Below, piece after piece: positions 9,466-17,845 of a stretch of 64,000 bases of DNA. Positions within the stretch are counted from its first letter, which is position 1. The number at the start of each line of letters is the position of its first letter. The stretch spans positions 1 through 64,000 of the forward strand of contig JALFTI010000006.1 of NCBI GenBank assembly GCA_022778585.1. Reading direction: 5' to 3'. This DNA is from Pygmaiobacter massiliensis. Its GTDB lineage: Bacteria; Bacillota; Clostridia; Oscillospirales; Ruminococcaceae. A program made the translations under genes and the position numbers. Below the pieces are notes generated by a model. It saw only the letters and a list, made by a program, of their open reading frames with translations. It was not told the origin of the DNA and made no database searches.

Positions 9466-10674
9466 TCAGGATTCCGCGGTCTGCTCAGCGGCAGCTTCTG
9501 CGGCTGCGGCGCTGGCGTCCGCATCGGGGGCAGAGTCTGCCACGCTGGAATCAGCACCGGTGTAGGTGAAGTTGTCGTATTCATCCAGGTCCACAATGGC
9601 TACATAGCTGCGGCCGGTGTTTACCTTCAAAGCATTGTCGCCAGACATATCGGTAAAGCGCAGTACCTGGTTGGTCGCACCCTTGAACCAGCGAATCTGC
9701 TCAATAACACCGCCGTTTACATAGAAACCATAACCGCCAAACTCGTAGTCTACCTTCTGGTAATCCGGGTCACCCTTGTCATTGCCGTTGGCGTCCAGGT
9801 TGCCGCCCGGGTAGTAGTACGGCTCAATGTCGGCAAACAGTACAAACAGGTTATCAAAGGAAACCTGCTCCCCATCGTTCTCGTCATAGGTGGGGGTGAC
9901 ACCCTGGCTGGACGAGTACATGCTCATCTTATACTGGTTGCTGGTAGTATCGTAATCAAAATAAGTGCGGTAGCTGTCCGAGTGTACAATACCAAGGGAA
10001 AGTGCGCTTTCGCCCTCCAGCTGACGGGCGGGCTCGTCATAGTTTACAAAGTCGAAAATGGGGCTGGTCATGGTGTGTTCCATGTCCACATCGTTGTTTT
10101 CCAGGTAGCTGGTCAGCAGTTCCGCATTGGTGTAGGCGGTATGCTCCTGTTTGTAGCCTTGGGCCAAACGGTTCTCGTCAAAATAGGTGATTTTGGCGTA
10201 GCGGCCGTCCACATCAAACTCATTATAGTCGGAATCGTCAATATAAGTCTGGGTAATGCCGCTGCGGCCGATGTGCACATACAATGCCTGGTACGGCACA
10301 ATAAGACGGAAGAACTGGTCACGGCCGGAACGAACCGGGCCGACAGTGGGAAGGTTCTCGTAGTCATCAAAAAGACCCATAAAACGGGTAATGCCGCCTT
10401 CCACCTTGCTTTCAAACAGCACCTTGGCAGAATTCAAACCACGCTGGGGCCGGCAGGCGGAAATGTTATTGATCATGATAGCCACGACCCGTTCGTCTTT
10501 ATAATCGTCGGGCTTTTCCACACCAGTCAAGGGATCGGGGTCATAGACCGGGGTGGGGGTCGGTGTGGGTTCGGCAGAACTGGTGCTGCCGGAAGAAGAA
10601 CCCTTACTGCTGCAGCCGGTGCACAGTGAAAGTGCCAGCGCAGCGGCCAACAAAACGGCAAAAAAACGCTTCAT
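9466..10674 (-). CDS. DUF3048 (YerB-like) lipoprotein, paralog 3
   Basis: Lipobox LCTGC; PTVGPVRSGRDQFFRL; SD GAGGAG before ATG at 10674. Confidence 0.87.
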   Translation of the reverse strand: MKRFFAVLLAAALALSLCTGCSSKGSSSGSTSSAEPTPTPTPVYDPDPLTGVEKPDDYKDERVVAIMINNISACRPQRGLNSAKVLFESKVEGGITRFMGLFDDYENLPTVGPVRSGRDQFFRLIVPYQALYVHIGRSGITQTYIDDSDYNEFDVDGRYAKITYFDENRLAQGYKQEHTAYTNAELLTSYLENNDVDMEHTMTSPIFDFVNYDEPARQLEGESALSLGIVHSDSYRTYFDYDTTSNQYKMSMYSSSQGVTPTYDENDGEQVSFDNLFVLFADIEPYYYPGGNLDANGNDKGDPDYQKVDYEFGGYGFYVNGGVIEQIRWFKGATNQVLRFTDMSGDNALKVNTGRSYVAIVDLDEYDNFTYTGADSSVADSAPDADASAAAAEAAAEQTAES

Positions 10675-10982
10675 ACTAAAACTCCTCACAGGCGGAAATC
10701 CGCCCTTGTGTTAGTCGGCGCAGCAGAAGGTTCTGCTGCATGTGGATGGCGAACCAGACTTTATTAAATATACCCCAACCCACCGGTTTTGTAAAGGCGG
10801 GAAGAAAGGAAAAACGGGCCAAAACCTTTAACATTTTTTTAAAATGCACAAGCTTGTAGTTTATATAACGAAACAGAACAGGAAAATACTGCAAATTTTT
10901 GTTGGCTTTAAAATTCTTTTTTGTATTTCGGCGCTTGGCCCAAAAGCGGAAAAGGGCACCGATACAAATGAAAACATATGTC

Positions 10983-11011
10983 TTGACAGGTGTAAAATAT
11001 TAGAGTATAGT
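10983..11011 (+). promoter_or_regulatory. Sigma-A promoter for PTS IIC/PfoR-like gene
   Basis: TTGACA-N17-TATAGT. Confidence 0.7.
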
Positions 11012-11075
11012 ATGGGCATTGTCTCACAGGCAAAAGAAGGGCATAACAAAATAGGTGCCGAAAGCGAGGAAGAAA

Positions 11076-12161
11076 ATGGAAGAGGGAAAAGAAAAAGCGC
11101 AGAAGGGCTTGCATGCCTTTTTGAAACGGAAAAATGTGGAATTTTCGGCAAAAAGGTATGGTATTGACGCTTTGGGTGCCATGGCACAAGGCTTGTTTGC
11201 AAGCCTGCTGATTGGCACGATATTGGCAACGCTGGGCGAACAGCTGAATGTGGAAATGTTGGTGACCATTGGCGGCTATGCAAAAGCGGCTACCGGGCCG
11301 GCTATGGCAGTGGCCATTGGGTTTGCACTGGCCTGCCCGCCCTTGGTTTTGTTTTCTCTGGTGGCGGTTGGTGCTGCCGCCAACGAACTGGGGGGAGCAG
11401 GAGGCCCGCTGGCTGTTTTAATTGTAACAATTGTGGCGGCCGAGTGCGGCAAAATAGTCTCAAAAGAAACAAAGGTAGATATTTTGGTAACTCCTAGTGT
11501 TACCATTTGTGTGGGAGTGTTGTTGTCGGTAGTGGCTGCGCCGGCCATTGGCACGGCGGCAAGTTCGGTGGGAACTGCCATCATGTGGGCAACCGAACTG
11601 CAGCCGTTCTTTATGGGGATTATTGTGTCGGTGCTGGTGGGAATAGCACTTACTCTGCCTATTTCCAGCGCGGCCATTTGCGCAGCGTTGGGACTTACCG
11701 GTTTAGCCGGTGGTGCAGCGGTGGCTGGCTGCTGTGCACAAATGGTCGGTTTTGCGGTTATGAGCTTTCGGGAAAACCGCTGGGGCGGCCTGTTTGCACA
11801 AGGTTTGGGCACCAGTATGCTGCAGATGGGCAATATTGTTAAAAACCCCCGCATTTGGCTGCCGCCAACCTTAGCTTCGGCCGTTACCGGCCCGCTGGCC
11901 ACCTGTTTGTTTGGGCTTAAAATGAATGGCGCGGCGGTGGCCAGTGGTATGGGCACCTGTGGCCTGGTAGGGCAAATAGGGGTGTACACCGGTTGGCTGG
12001 CAGATATAGAGGCCGGAGTGAAAACAGCGATTACGGCCTGGGATTGGGCAGGGCTTATTCTGATTTGCTTTGTGCTGCCGGCAGTGCTGACTGTATTGTT
12101 TGCCGCGCCCATGCGCAAAAAGGGCTGGATTGGCAAAAATGATTTGAAGCTGGATTTGTGA
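11076..12161 (+). CDS. PTS EIIC-like membrane protein (PTS_EIIC_2 / PfoR-like)
   Basis: Polytopic Gly/Ala-rich protein with YGIDALGAMAQGLFASLLIGTI start and GTSMLQMGNIVKNPRIWLPPTLASAVTGPLAT, typical of the PfoR/PTS_EIIC_2 family; start 11076 preceded by GAGGA. Confidence 0.8.
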   Translation: MEEGKEKAQKGLHAFLKRKNVEFSAKRYGIDALGAMAQGLFASLLIGTILATLGEQLNVEMLVTIGGYAKAATGPAMAVAIGFALACPPLVLFSLVAVGAAANELGGAGGPLAVLIVTIVAAECGKIVSKETKVDILVTPSVTICVGVLLSVVAAPAIGTAASSVGTAIMWATELQPFFMGIIVSVLVGIALTLPISSAAICAALGLTGLAGGAAVAGCCAQMVGFAVMSFRENRWGGLFAQGLGTSMLQMGNIVKNPRIWLPPTLASAVTGPLATCLFGLKMNGAAVASGMGTCGLVGQIGVYTGWLADIEAGVKTAITAWDWAGLILICFVLPAVLTVLFAAPMRKKGWIGKNDLKLDL

Positions 12162-12189
12162 GAATGGAACCTTAAAACACCGAAAAAAC

Positions 12190-12226
12190 CAAAGGGAGCG
12201 TATGAAGTTCATACGCTCCCTTTTAG
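12190..12226 (+). terminator. Rho-independent terminator
   Basis: AAAGGGAGCGTATGAA-GTT-CATACGCTCCCTTTT. Confidence 0.85.
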
Positions 12227-12444
12227 TGTTAGTATATGGCATTTAGAAGAGCAGGCAAAATAAACAACAAAAAATAGGGTGTGGGGATGTTGTTGGCCAT
12301 GTTTTTTGAAAAATAGAGATAAAAGGATGGTTGGTAATAGTTATGGTGGATGCAGGAATCGTGCTGTTTTTCAAAAATAGATTTTGAGATGGGGAAAAGA
12401 GGGGCCATTTTGTTTTTATACTTTATAAATTACGGTGCTGCTTG

Positions 12445-13119
12445 CTACCTTTTTTCCATCCGCTTCCAATTGGTGAAAGCGTAAACATCGTTCATAAAAA
12501 AGGCAATAAAGCAAACAACTACCGAAACATAGGTATAATCTTCCATGGAAGCTAAAACCCACAGAACAATCAGTACCAGGTCGTTTGCTGCATAGCACAA
12601 AGCGTAGAGCGGACTTCTGCGAAGGGTTAGATAAGCTGCAAGGAAGCTGGTGGTGACGGATATAGTGCTTGGAATCAGATTTGCAGTGTGAAAATACCGG
12701 AGAATAAAATAAAACACAGCTGTTACCGCGATAGCCAGTATAATCATAAACCCATATTCTGCATATGTTAATTTATTTACCGTTACCTCTGCCTTGTTTC
12801 CCTGGTAAGGATTTTTGAGCCATGTGATGAGGGCAAAAACGGCCATCGGCGTGGTCATGCCCAAATAGGTTAGCATTTCTCCGTAATAGGCAAAGGAAAA
12901 GAAAATAACGCCGTATAACAGGCTGAAAACGATGGTAAGCGCTTGCCCCACCGGGTTCCCTTTGGCAATAAAAATCAAAGAAGACACACCAATGAGAGAG
13001 GCAATCAACTTAAAATAATCCTCACAGCGAAATGCAAAAAAGGATATGGTTATCATCAAAACGGAACCTGCCCACAAGGGAAGTTCTCCATTTGAAAAAT
13101 AACGGGATTTGGTTTTCAC
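12445..13119 (-). CDS. pnuC: PnuC-family nicotinamide riboside/mononucleotide transporter
   Basis: PnuC-like TM pattern (WAGSVLMITISFFAFRCEDYFKLIASLIGVSSLIFIAKGNPVGQALTIVFSLLYGVIFFSFAYYGEMLTYLGMTTPMAVFALITWLKNPY). GTG start at 13119 preceded by TAAGGAGGTCTTT; the upstream ATG in the ORF track (13155) lies inside an RNA hairpin. Confidence 0.8.
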   Translation of the reverse strand: MKTKSRYFSNGELPLWAGSVLMITISFFAFRCEDYFKLIASLIGVSSLIFIAKGNPVGQALTIVFSLLYGVIFFSFAYYGEMLTYLGMTTPMAVFALITWLKNPYQGNKAEVTVNKLTYAEYGFMIILAIAVTAVFYFILRYFHTANLIPSTISVTTSFLAAYLTLRRSPLYALCYAANDLVLIVLWVLASMEDYTYVSVVVCFIAFFMNDVYAFTNWKRMEKR

Positions 13120-13190
13120 AAAGACCTCCTTAGAAAAAAGCATCCGCAAACACATCTTCTAAGACCTAACGATGTGCAAACGGATGCTTT
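13117..13190 (-). promoter_or_regulatory. Candidate cis-regulatory RNA (hairpin with loop complementary to SD region) upstream of pnuC
   Basis: Minus strand: AAAGCATCCG-TTTG-CACATC-[GTTAGGTCTTAGAA]-GATGTG-TTTG-CGGATGCTTT-TTTCTAAGGAGG; loop CTTAGAA is complementary to TTCTAAG at the SD. Confidence 0.6.
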
Positions 13191-13350
13191 GTGCATTCTG
13201 CTACCCGGTGGCAGCTTGTTTTCGTTTCATTTAAACTGTATTGCAGCAGCTAAGCATGAAAAATACAACATGTTTTCCAGGCAATAACTGCCTCTAGCAT
13301 CAACATAAAAACTCATCTGGTTTTGCTGGCGCAGCCAAAACGGTTTGGTG

Positions 13351-14487
13351 TTACAGGCTTTTTACAAACCGCTCCATCCGGTCCATGCATTCGGCCAGCA
13401 CATCATCTGCATAGCAGTAGGAGATTCGCAGGTAGCCTTCCGCGTCAAAACACCAGCCGGGAACGGCGGCGACCAACGCTTCTTTGATCATGCGGCGGCA
13501 GAAGGTGTCGGAATCGAGGCCAAATTTTTTAATGGAAGGAAACACATAAAAAGCGCCTTCCGGCTTAACCGCTTCCAGCCCCATATCGGCCAGCCGGCTG
13601 CAAACAAAGTCGCGCCGGCGGCGGTAGGTTTCCCGCATAGCGGTGGTGTCCATGGTAAGGGCCGTTTCACAGGCATGCTGTACAAAAGCCGGTACCGAAA
13701 CAATGGTGTTTTGGTTTACTTTCTGCAGCTCGGCGCGCACGGGGGCATCGGCACAAATATAGCCAACCCGCCAGCCGGTCATGGCATAGGGCTTGGAAAA
13801 ACTGTTTACCAAAATCAGCCGGTTCCGCAGCTGCCGGAAAGAAGCCAAGCTGCGGTAGTTTTCGGTGAAGACCAGCTGGCTGTACACATCATCGCAAATA
13901 ACGAAAATATTCTTTTCCAGCGCAAATTGGCACACATTTTCCAGGCTTTTTTCGTTTAGCACGCATCCAGTGGGGTTGGTGGGAGAGTTAATGACAATAG
14001 CCTTGGTTTTGCTGCTGGCCGCTTTTTCCAGGGCCTCGCGGGTGATCTGGAACTGGTCATCGGCAGTGGGCATGGCCACATATACCCCGTGGTTCAGCTT
14101 AATAATGCTTTCATACACACCAAAAGCCGGGGTGGGTACAATCACTTCATCGCCCGGGTCGATTACCCCAGTAAGGGCACAAAAAAGTGCACCGGTGGCG
14201 CCGGCGGTAACAATTACCTCGTCAGCGGTGTAATCATAGCCGTTGCGCTCTGCTTCAAACCGGGCAATGGCCTGGCGCAGGTAAGGTTCGCCGTTTCCCT
14301 CTGGATAATGGGTCAGGTTGCTTTCAAGGTCTTCCGATACCTTGGCCTTGATTTTGTCATTGGTTTCAAAATCCGGCTCGCCGATGGTCAGCATCAAACA
14401 GCCTGGCTGTGCTTTTGCCAATGCGCCGTACTCGCGGATGCCGGACATTTTGACATCCAAAACGGCTTTGCTCATTCGTTCCTTCAT
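13351..14487 (-). CDS. Pyridoxal phosphate-dependent class I/II aminotransferase
   Basis: PLP-Lys motif NSFSKPYAMTGWRVGY; NSPTNPTGCV; start chosen at 14487 (MKERMSKAVLDVKMSGIREYG). Confidence 0.9.
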   Translation of the reverse strand: MKERMSKAVLDVKMSGIREYGALAKAQPGCLMLTIGEPDFETNDKIKAKVSEDLESNLTHYPEGNGEPYLRQAIARFEAERNGYDYTADEVIVTAGATGALFCALTGVIDPGDEVIVPTPAFGVYESIIKLNHGVYVAMPTADDQFQITREALEKAASSKTKAIVINSPTNPTGCVLNEKSLENVCQFALEKNIFVICDDVYSQLVFTENYRSLASFRQLRNRLILVNSFSKPYAMTGWRVGYICADAPVRAELQKVNQNTIVSVPAFVQHACETALTMDTTAMRETYRRRRDFVCSRLADMGLEAVKPEGAFYVFPSIKKFGLDSDTFCRRMIKEALVAAVPGWCFDAEGYLRISYCYADDVLAECMDRMERFVKSL

Positions 14488-14676
14488 ATTTCTCCCCGCA
14501 GTTTTGTAGATTTTTGGCAATAAGTTGTGGTATGATAGCCAGGGAACAAAAAACGGTTTGCAGTTTGCACCCGGGCTGGCAGTTTTGCCGTTTGTTTACT
14601 AATTTATCTTAAACCAAACGGCGCTGCTTGTAAAGAAAAAACGCACCGGCGCTGCTTTACAGGAAAGGAACGACCC

Positions 14677-15939
14677 ATGAAGACCCTGCCATTTACTAAA
14701 CAGCAGCTGGAAGAGATTGCTTCCCGCTGGCCCACCCCATTTTATTTGTATGATGAGGCGGGGATTCGTTCCACCGCTGCGGCACTGAAGGATGCTTTTG
14801 GATGGAACAAAGGCTTTCGGGAATATTTTGCAGTGAAAGCACTCCCAAACCCTTTTATTTTAAAAATTTTGGCCGAATATGGCTGCGGCACCGACTGTGC
14901 CAGCCGTCCGGAACTGCTGCTTTCAGAGCGGTGCGGCATTACAGGCGAAGATATTATGTTTAGTTCCAACGATACCCCCGCCAGTGAATTTTGCCTGGCC
15001 CGCAAAATGAGGGCAATTATCAACCTGGACGATATTTCCCATATTGAAATGCTGGAAGGAAATGGCGGAATTCCCGAAACGGTCTGCTGCCGGTATAACC
15101 CCGGCAGCAGCTTTTCCATGACCAACCAGATTATGGGGAACCTGTCGGACACAAAATTTGGTATGACTCGGCCCCAGCTTTTTGAGGCGCTGCGCATTTT
15201 GAAAAGCAAAGGTGCAAAGCGGTTTGGTGTGCATGCGCTCCTGGTTTCCTGTTCCATGGATGAAGAGTATTACCCGCAGCTTGCAGCCGAGCTGTTCCGC
15301 CTGGCGGTAGAAATAAAAAAAGAACTGGGCATCAGCCTTTCGTTTGTAGACCTGTCCGGAGGAATTGGAATTCCCTACCGTCCTCAGGAGCGGGCGGTGG
15401 ATATTGCCAGGGTAGGCGGGCAGGTTCGGCAGGAGTATGAAAAAATTCTGCTGCCGGCGGGGATAGAGCTTGCCATCTATACAGAGCTTGGCCGGTTTAT
15501 GACCGGGCCGCACGGCTACCTGGTCAGCCGGGTTATTCATGAAAAACATACCTACAAAAATTATTTGGGGCTGGACGCCACCGCCGCAAACCTGATGCGG
15601 CCGGCCATTTATGGCGCATACCACCATATTACGGTGGCAGGAAAAGAACAGCTGCCGGCCGATACCTTGTATGATGTAACCGGTAGCCTGTGCGAAAATA
15701 ATGATAAGTTTGCGGTGGACCGGCTGCTGCCGGCCTGCCAGGTTGGAGATCTGCTGGTGCTGCACGATGCCGGCGCACATGGGTATTCGATGGGGTATAA
15801 TTATAATGGCAAGCTGCGCTGCGCCGAGCTTTTGGTGAAGCCGGACGGAAGTGTGCAGATGATTCGCCGGGCGGAGACCGCAAAGGACTATTTTGCAACC
15901 TTTGATTTTACAGGTTTGTTTGACGATATTAAGGACTGA
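14677..15939 (+). CDS. lysA: Diaminopimelate decarboxylase family
   Basis: Fold-type III PLP decarboxylase: PFYLYDE, YFAVKALPNP, GCGTDCASRPEL, SGGIGIPYRP, GSLCENNDKF, HDAGAHGYSMGYNYNG. Confidence 0.85.
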   Translation: MKTLPFTKQQLEEIASRWPTPFYLYDEAGIRSTAAALKDAFGWNKGFREYFAVKALPNPFILKILAEYGCGTDCASRPELLLSERCGITGEDIMFSSNDTPASEFCLARKMRAIINLDDISHIEMLEGNGGIPETVCCRYNPGSSFSMTNQIMGNLSDTKFGMTRPQLFEALRILKSKGAKRFGVHALLVSCSMDEEYYPQLAAELFRLAVEIKKELGISLSFVDLSGGIGIPYRPQERAVDIARVGGQVRQEYEKILLPAGIELAIYTELGRFMTGPHGYLVSRVIHEKHTYKNYLGLDATAANLMRPAIYGAYHHITVAGKEQLPADTLYDVTGSLCENNDKFAVDRLLPACQVGDLLVLHDAGAHGYSMGYNYNGKLRCAELLVKPDGSVQMIRRAETAKDYFATFDFTGLFDDIKD

Positions 15940-15949
15940 ACCCAAATGA

Positions 15950-15992
15950 AAAAGGCCTTTTGTCTGGCTTTGGCCGGTCAAAAGGCCTTTTT
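15950..15992 (+). terminator. Rho-independent terminator of lysA
   Basis: AAAAAGGCCTTTTG...CAAAAGGCCTTTTT. Confidence 0.85.
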
Positions 15993-16167
15993 GTTTGCCG
16001 GTATTATAATTTTGCAGGGCCTGTTTAGAGGGCGCAATCTGTTTTAAAATACAAGCTTTTTACAGCAAGACAAAAATTTTGTAAGGCCTGTGCGGGCGCT
16101 TTGCGGTAAACGCGCCCAAAGGCGTGACAGCATAAAGGTAAAATGTTTTGTTGAAACACAAAGAAAA

Positions 16168-16203
16168 AACAGGGGCAAGCGGTTAGCTTGCTCCTGTTTT
16201 TTG
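16168..16203. terminator. Probable bidirectional terminator
   Basis: ACAGGGGCAAGC-GGTTA-GCTTGCTCCTGTTTTTT; T/A runs on both sides. Confidence 0.7.
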
Positions 16204-16264
16204 CTTTTTTATATGGGTGAACGCTCTGCCTATTGGAAGGCAACTTTGGGGTTTGGCCCCAGGT

Positions 16265-17167
16265 TTATTTTGCCGGGACATCCGAAACAATTTCCTTTAC
16301 GCTGGTTACCAGACCGGCCAGGTTTTGAATTTCGCTGGGGATGATAATCTTGGTGGCTTTGCCGTCGGCGACCTTTTCCAAAGCTTCCAGGCTCTTCAAG
16401 GTCAAAACCTTCTGGTTGGGGTCGGCCTCGTTCAACAGCCGCAGCGAGTCGGCCAGTGCCTGCTGAACCTTCAGCAAAGCCTGGGCTTCACCATCGGCCT
16501 CACGAATACGCTGCTCGCGCACGGCGTCGGCTCTCAGAATAGCAGATTCCTTCTCGCCTTCGGCCACCAGAATAGCGCTGGCCTTCTTGCCTTCCGCTTC
16601 GGTTACATAGGCGCGGCGCTGGCGCTCGGCCTTGGCCTGTTTCTCCATGGCGTCCTGCACCTCGGGAGGCGGCACAATGTTCTTAACCTCAACACGGGTA
16701 ACCTTAATGCCCCACTTGTCGGTAGCTTCGTCCAGAATGGTGGTAATTTTGGTGTTGATGATATCGCGGCTGGTGAGGGTTTCGTCCAGCGCCATGTCAC
16801 CGATGATATTGCGCATGGTGGTGGCGGACAGGTTTTCAATGGCCGAGAGCGGACGCTCTACGCCGTAAGTGTACAGCTTCGGGTCGGTGATCTGGAAAAA
16901 GACCACAGTGTCGATCTGCATGGTTACATTGTCGCGGGTGATAACCGGCTGGGGCTTAAAGTCCACAACCTGCTCTTTCAGGCTAACCTTTTTGTTGATC
17001 CGCTCAATGAACGGAACCTTGAGGTGTAGCCCCGCGCCCCAGGTGGTGTGGTAAATGCCCAGCCGCTCTACCACGAAGGCATAGGCCTGCGGCACAATGA
17101 CCACATTACGGATCAAAATGAGCAAGACCACAATTAAAAGAACCAGAAAAACAATTAGCATTGGCAT
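16265..17167 (-). CDS. SPFH/Band-7 (stomatin/QmcA-like) membrane protein
   Basis: VVIVPQAYAFVVERLGIYHTTWGAGLHLKVPFIERI; EKQAKAERQRRAYVTEAEGKKASAILVAEGEKESAIL. Confidence 0.93.
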   Translation of the reverse strand: MPMLIVFLVLLIVVLLILIRNVVIVPQAYAFVVERLGIYHTTWGAGLHLKVPFIERINKKVSLKEQVVDFKPQPVITRDNVTMQIDTVVFFQITDPKLYTYGVERPLSAIENLSATTMRNIIGDMALDETLTSRDIINTKITTILDEATDKWGIKVTRVEVKNIVPPPEVQDAMEKQAKAERQRRAYVTEAEGKKASAILVAEGEKESAILRADAVREQRIREADGEAQALLKVQQALADSLRLLNEADPNQKVLTLKSLEALEKVADGKATKIIIPSEIQNLAGLVTSVKEIVSDVPAK

Positions 17168-17604
17168 GATACTTCCTCCTTAATTGGTGAAACAATCAGG
17201 GTGGCGCCCTCTATTGCGTCCACCCGGCAAAACTCACCTACAGTAAGCGGATGGCTGCAGCGAGCAGCCCAGCTTTGGCCAGCTACCTCTACACGGCCGC
17301 CCTCTAGCGGGTCAATGGCAACCTGCACGCAGGCAGTGGTACCAATCACCCGGTCGGCATTGGTAGCAACCCGTTTGCCGGACAGCCGCTTGGCCAAAAG
17401 TGGCCGCGTAAAGGCCAGCGTAATGGCACTGACCAGCACAAAGACCGTAAGCTGTAAAAGCGGCCGGGGTGAAAACAGGCTGGTTACCAGTGCGGCCACA
17501 GACCCGGCCATAAACCAGATCGAGACCAACTGGGCAGTAGAAGCCTCCACTATGGCAAAAATTACCGTAGCGGCCAGCCACAGCCACGGATACAACGCAA
17601 ACAT
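17155..17604 (-). CDS. NfeD family protein
   Basis: TM segments followed by an OB-like NfeD C-terminal domain (RVIGTTACVQVAIDPLEGGRVEVAGQSWAARC); overlaps the SPFH gene start. Confidence 0.88.
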   Translation of the reverse strand: MFALYPWLWLAATVIFAIVEASTAQLVSIWFMAGSVAALVTSLFSPRPLLQLTVFVLVSAITLAFTRPLLAKRLSGKRVATNADRVIGTTACVQVAIDPLEGGRVEVAGQSWAARCSHPLTVGEFCRVDAIEGATLIVSPIKEEVSCQC

Positions 17605-17845
17605 AAATACTCCTTTCCTTCCAAAACGGCTGGTATGAGGCCGTTGCCTTTACAGGCGGGGTGAAAAGCCAGAGCCGCGGCACTGGCAAATTTCTTGCAT
17701 TTATGATACACCGGCCCACTGCAAAAAGCAAAGCCCCAAAACAGGCGTTTTTGGGCTTTTTAGGTGATTTTGAACGATTTTACCGCCAAGGGACTTTAAC
17801 GCGCGGCCGGTCGGGTTAAGACAACCTGTTATAAAAACAAAGTTG

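Noticed and set aside
9322-10629. 435-aa plus-strand ORF opposite DUF3048 paralog 3
   Set aside because: Antisense artefact of a confidently called lipoprotein gene.
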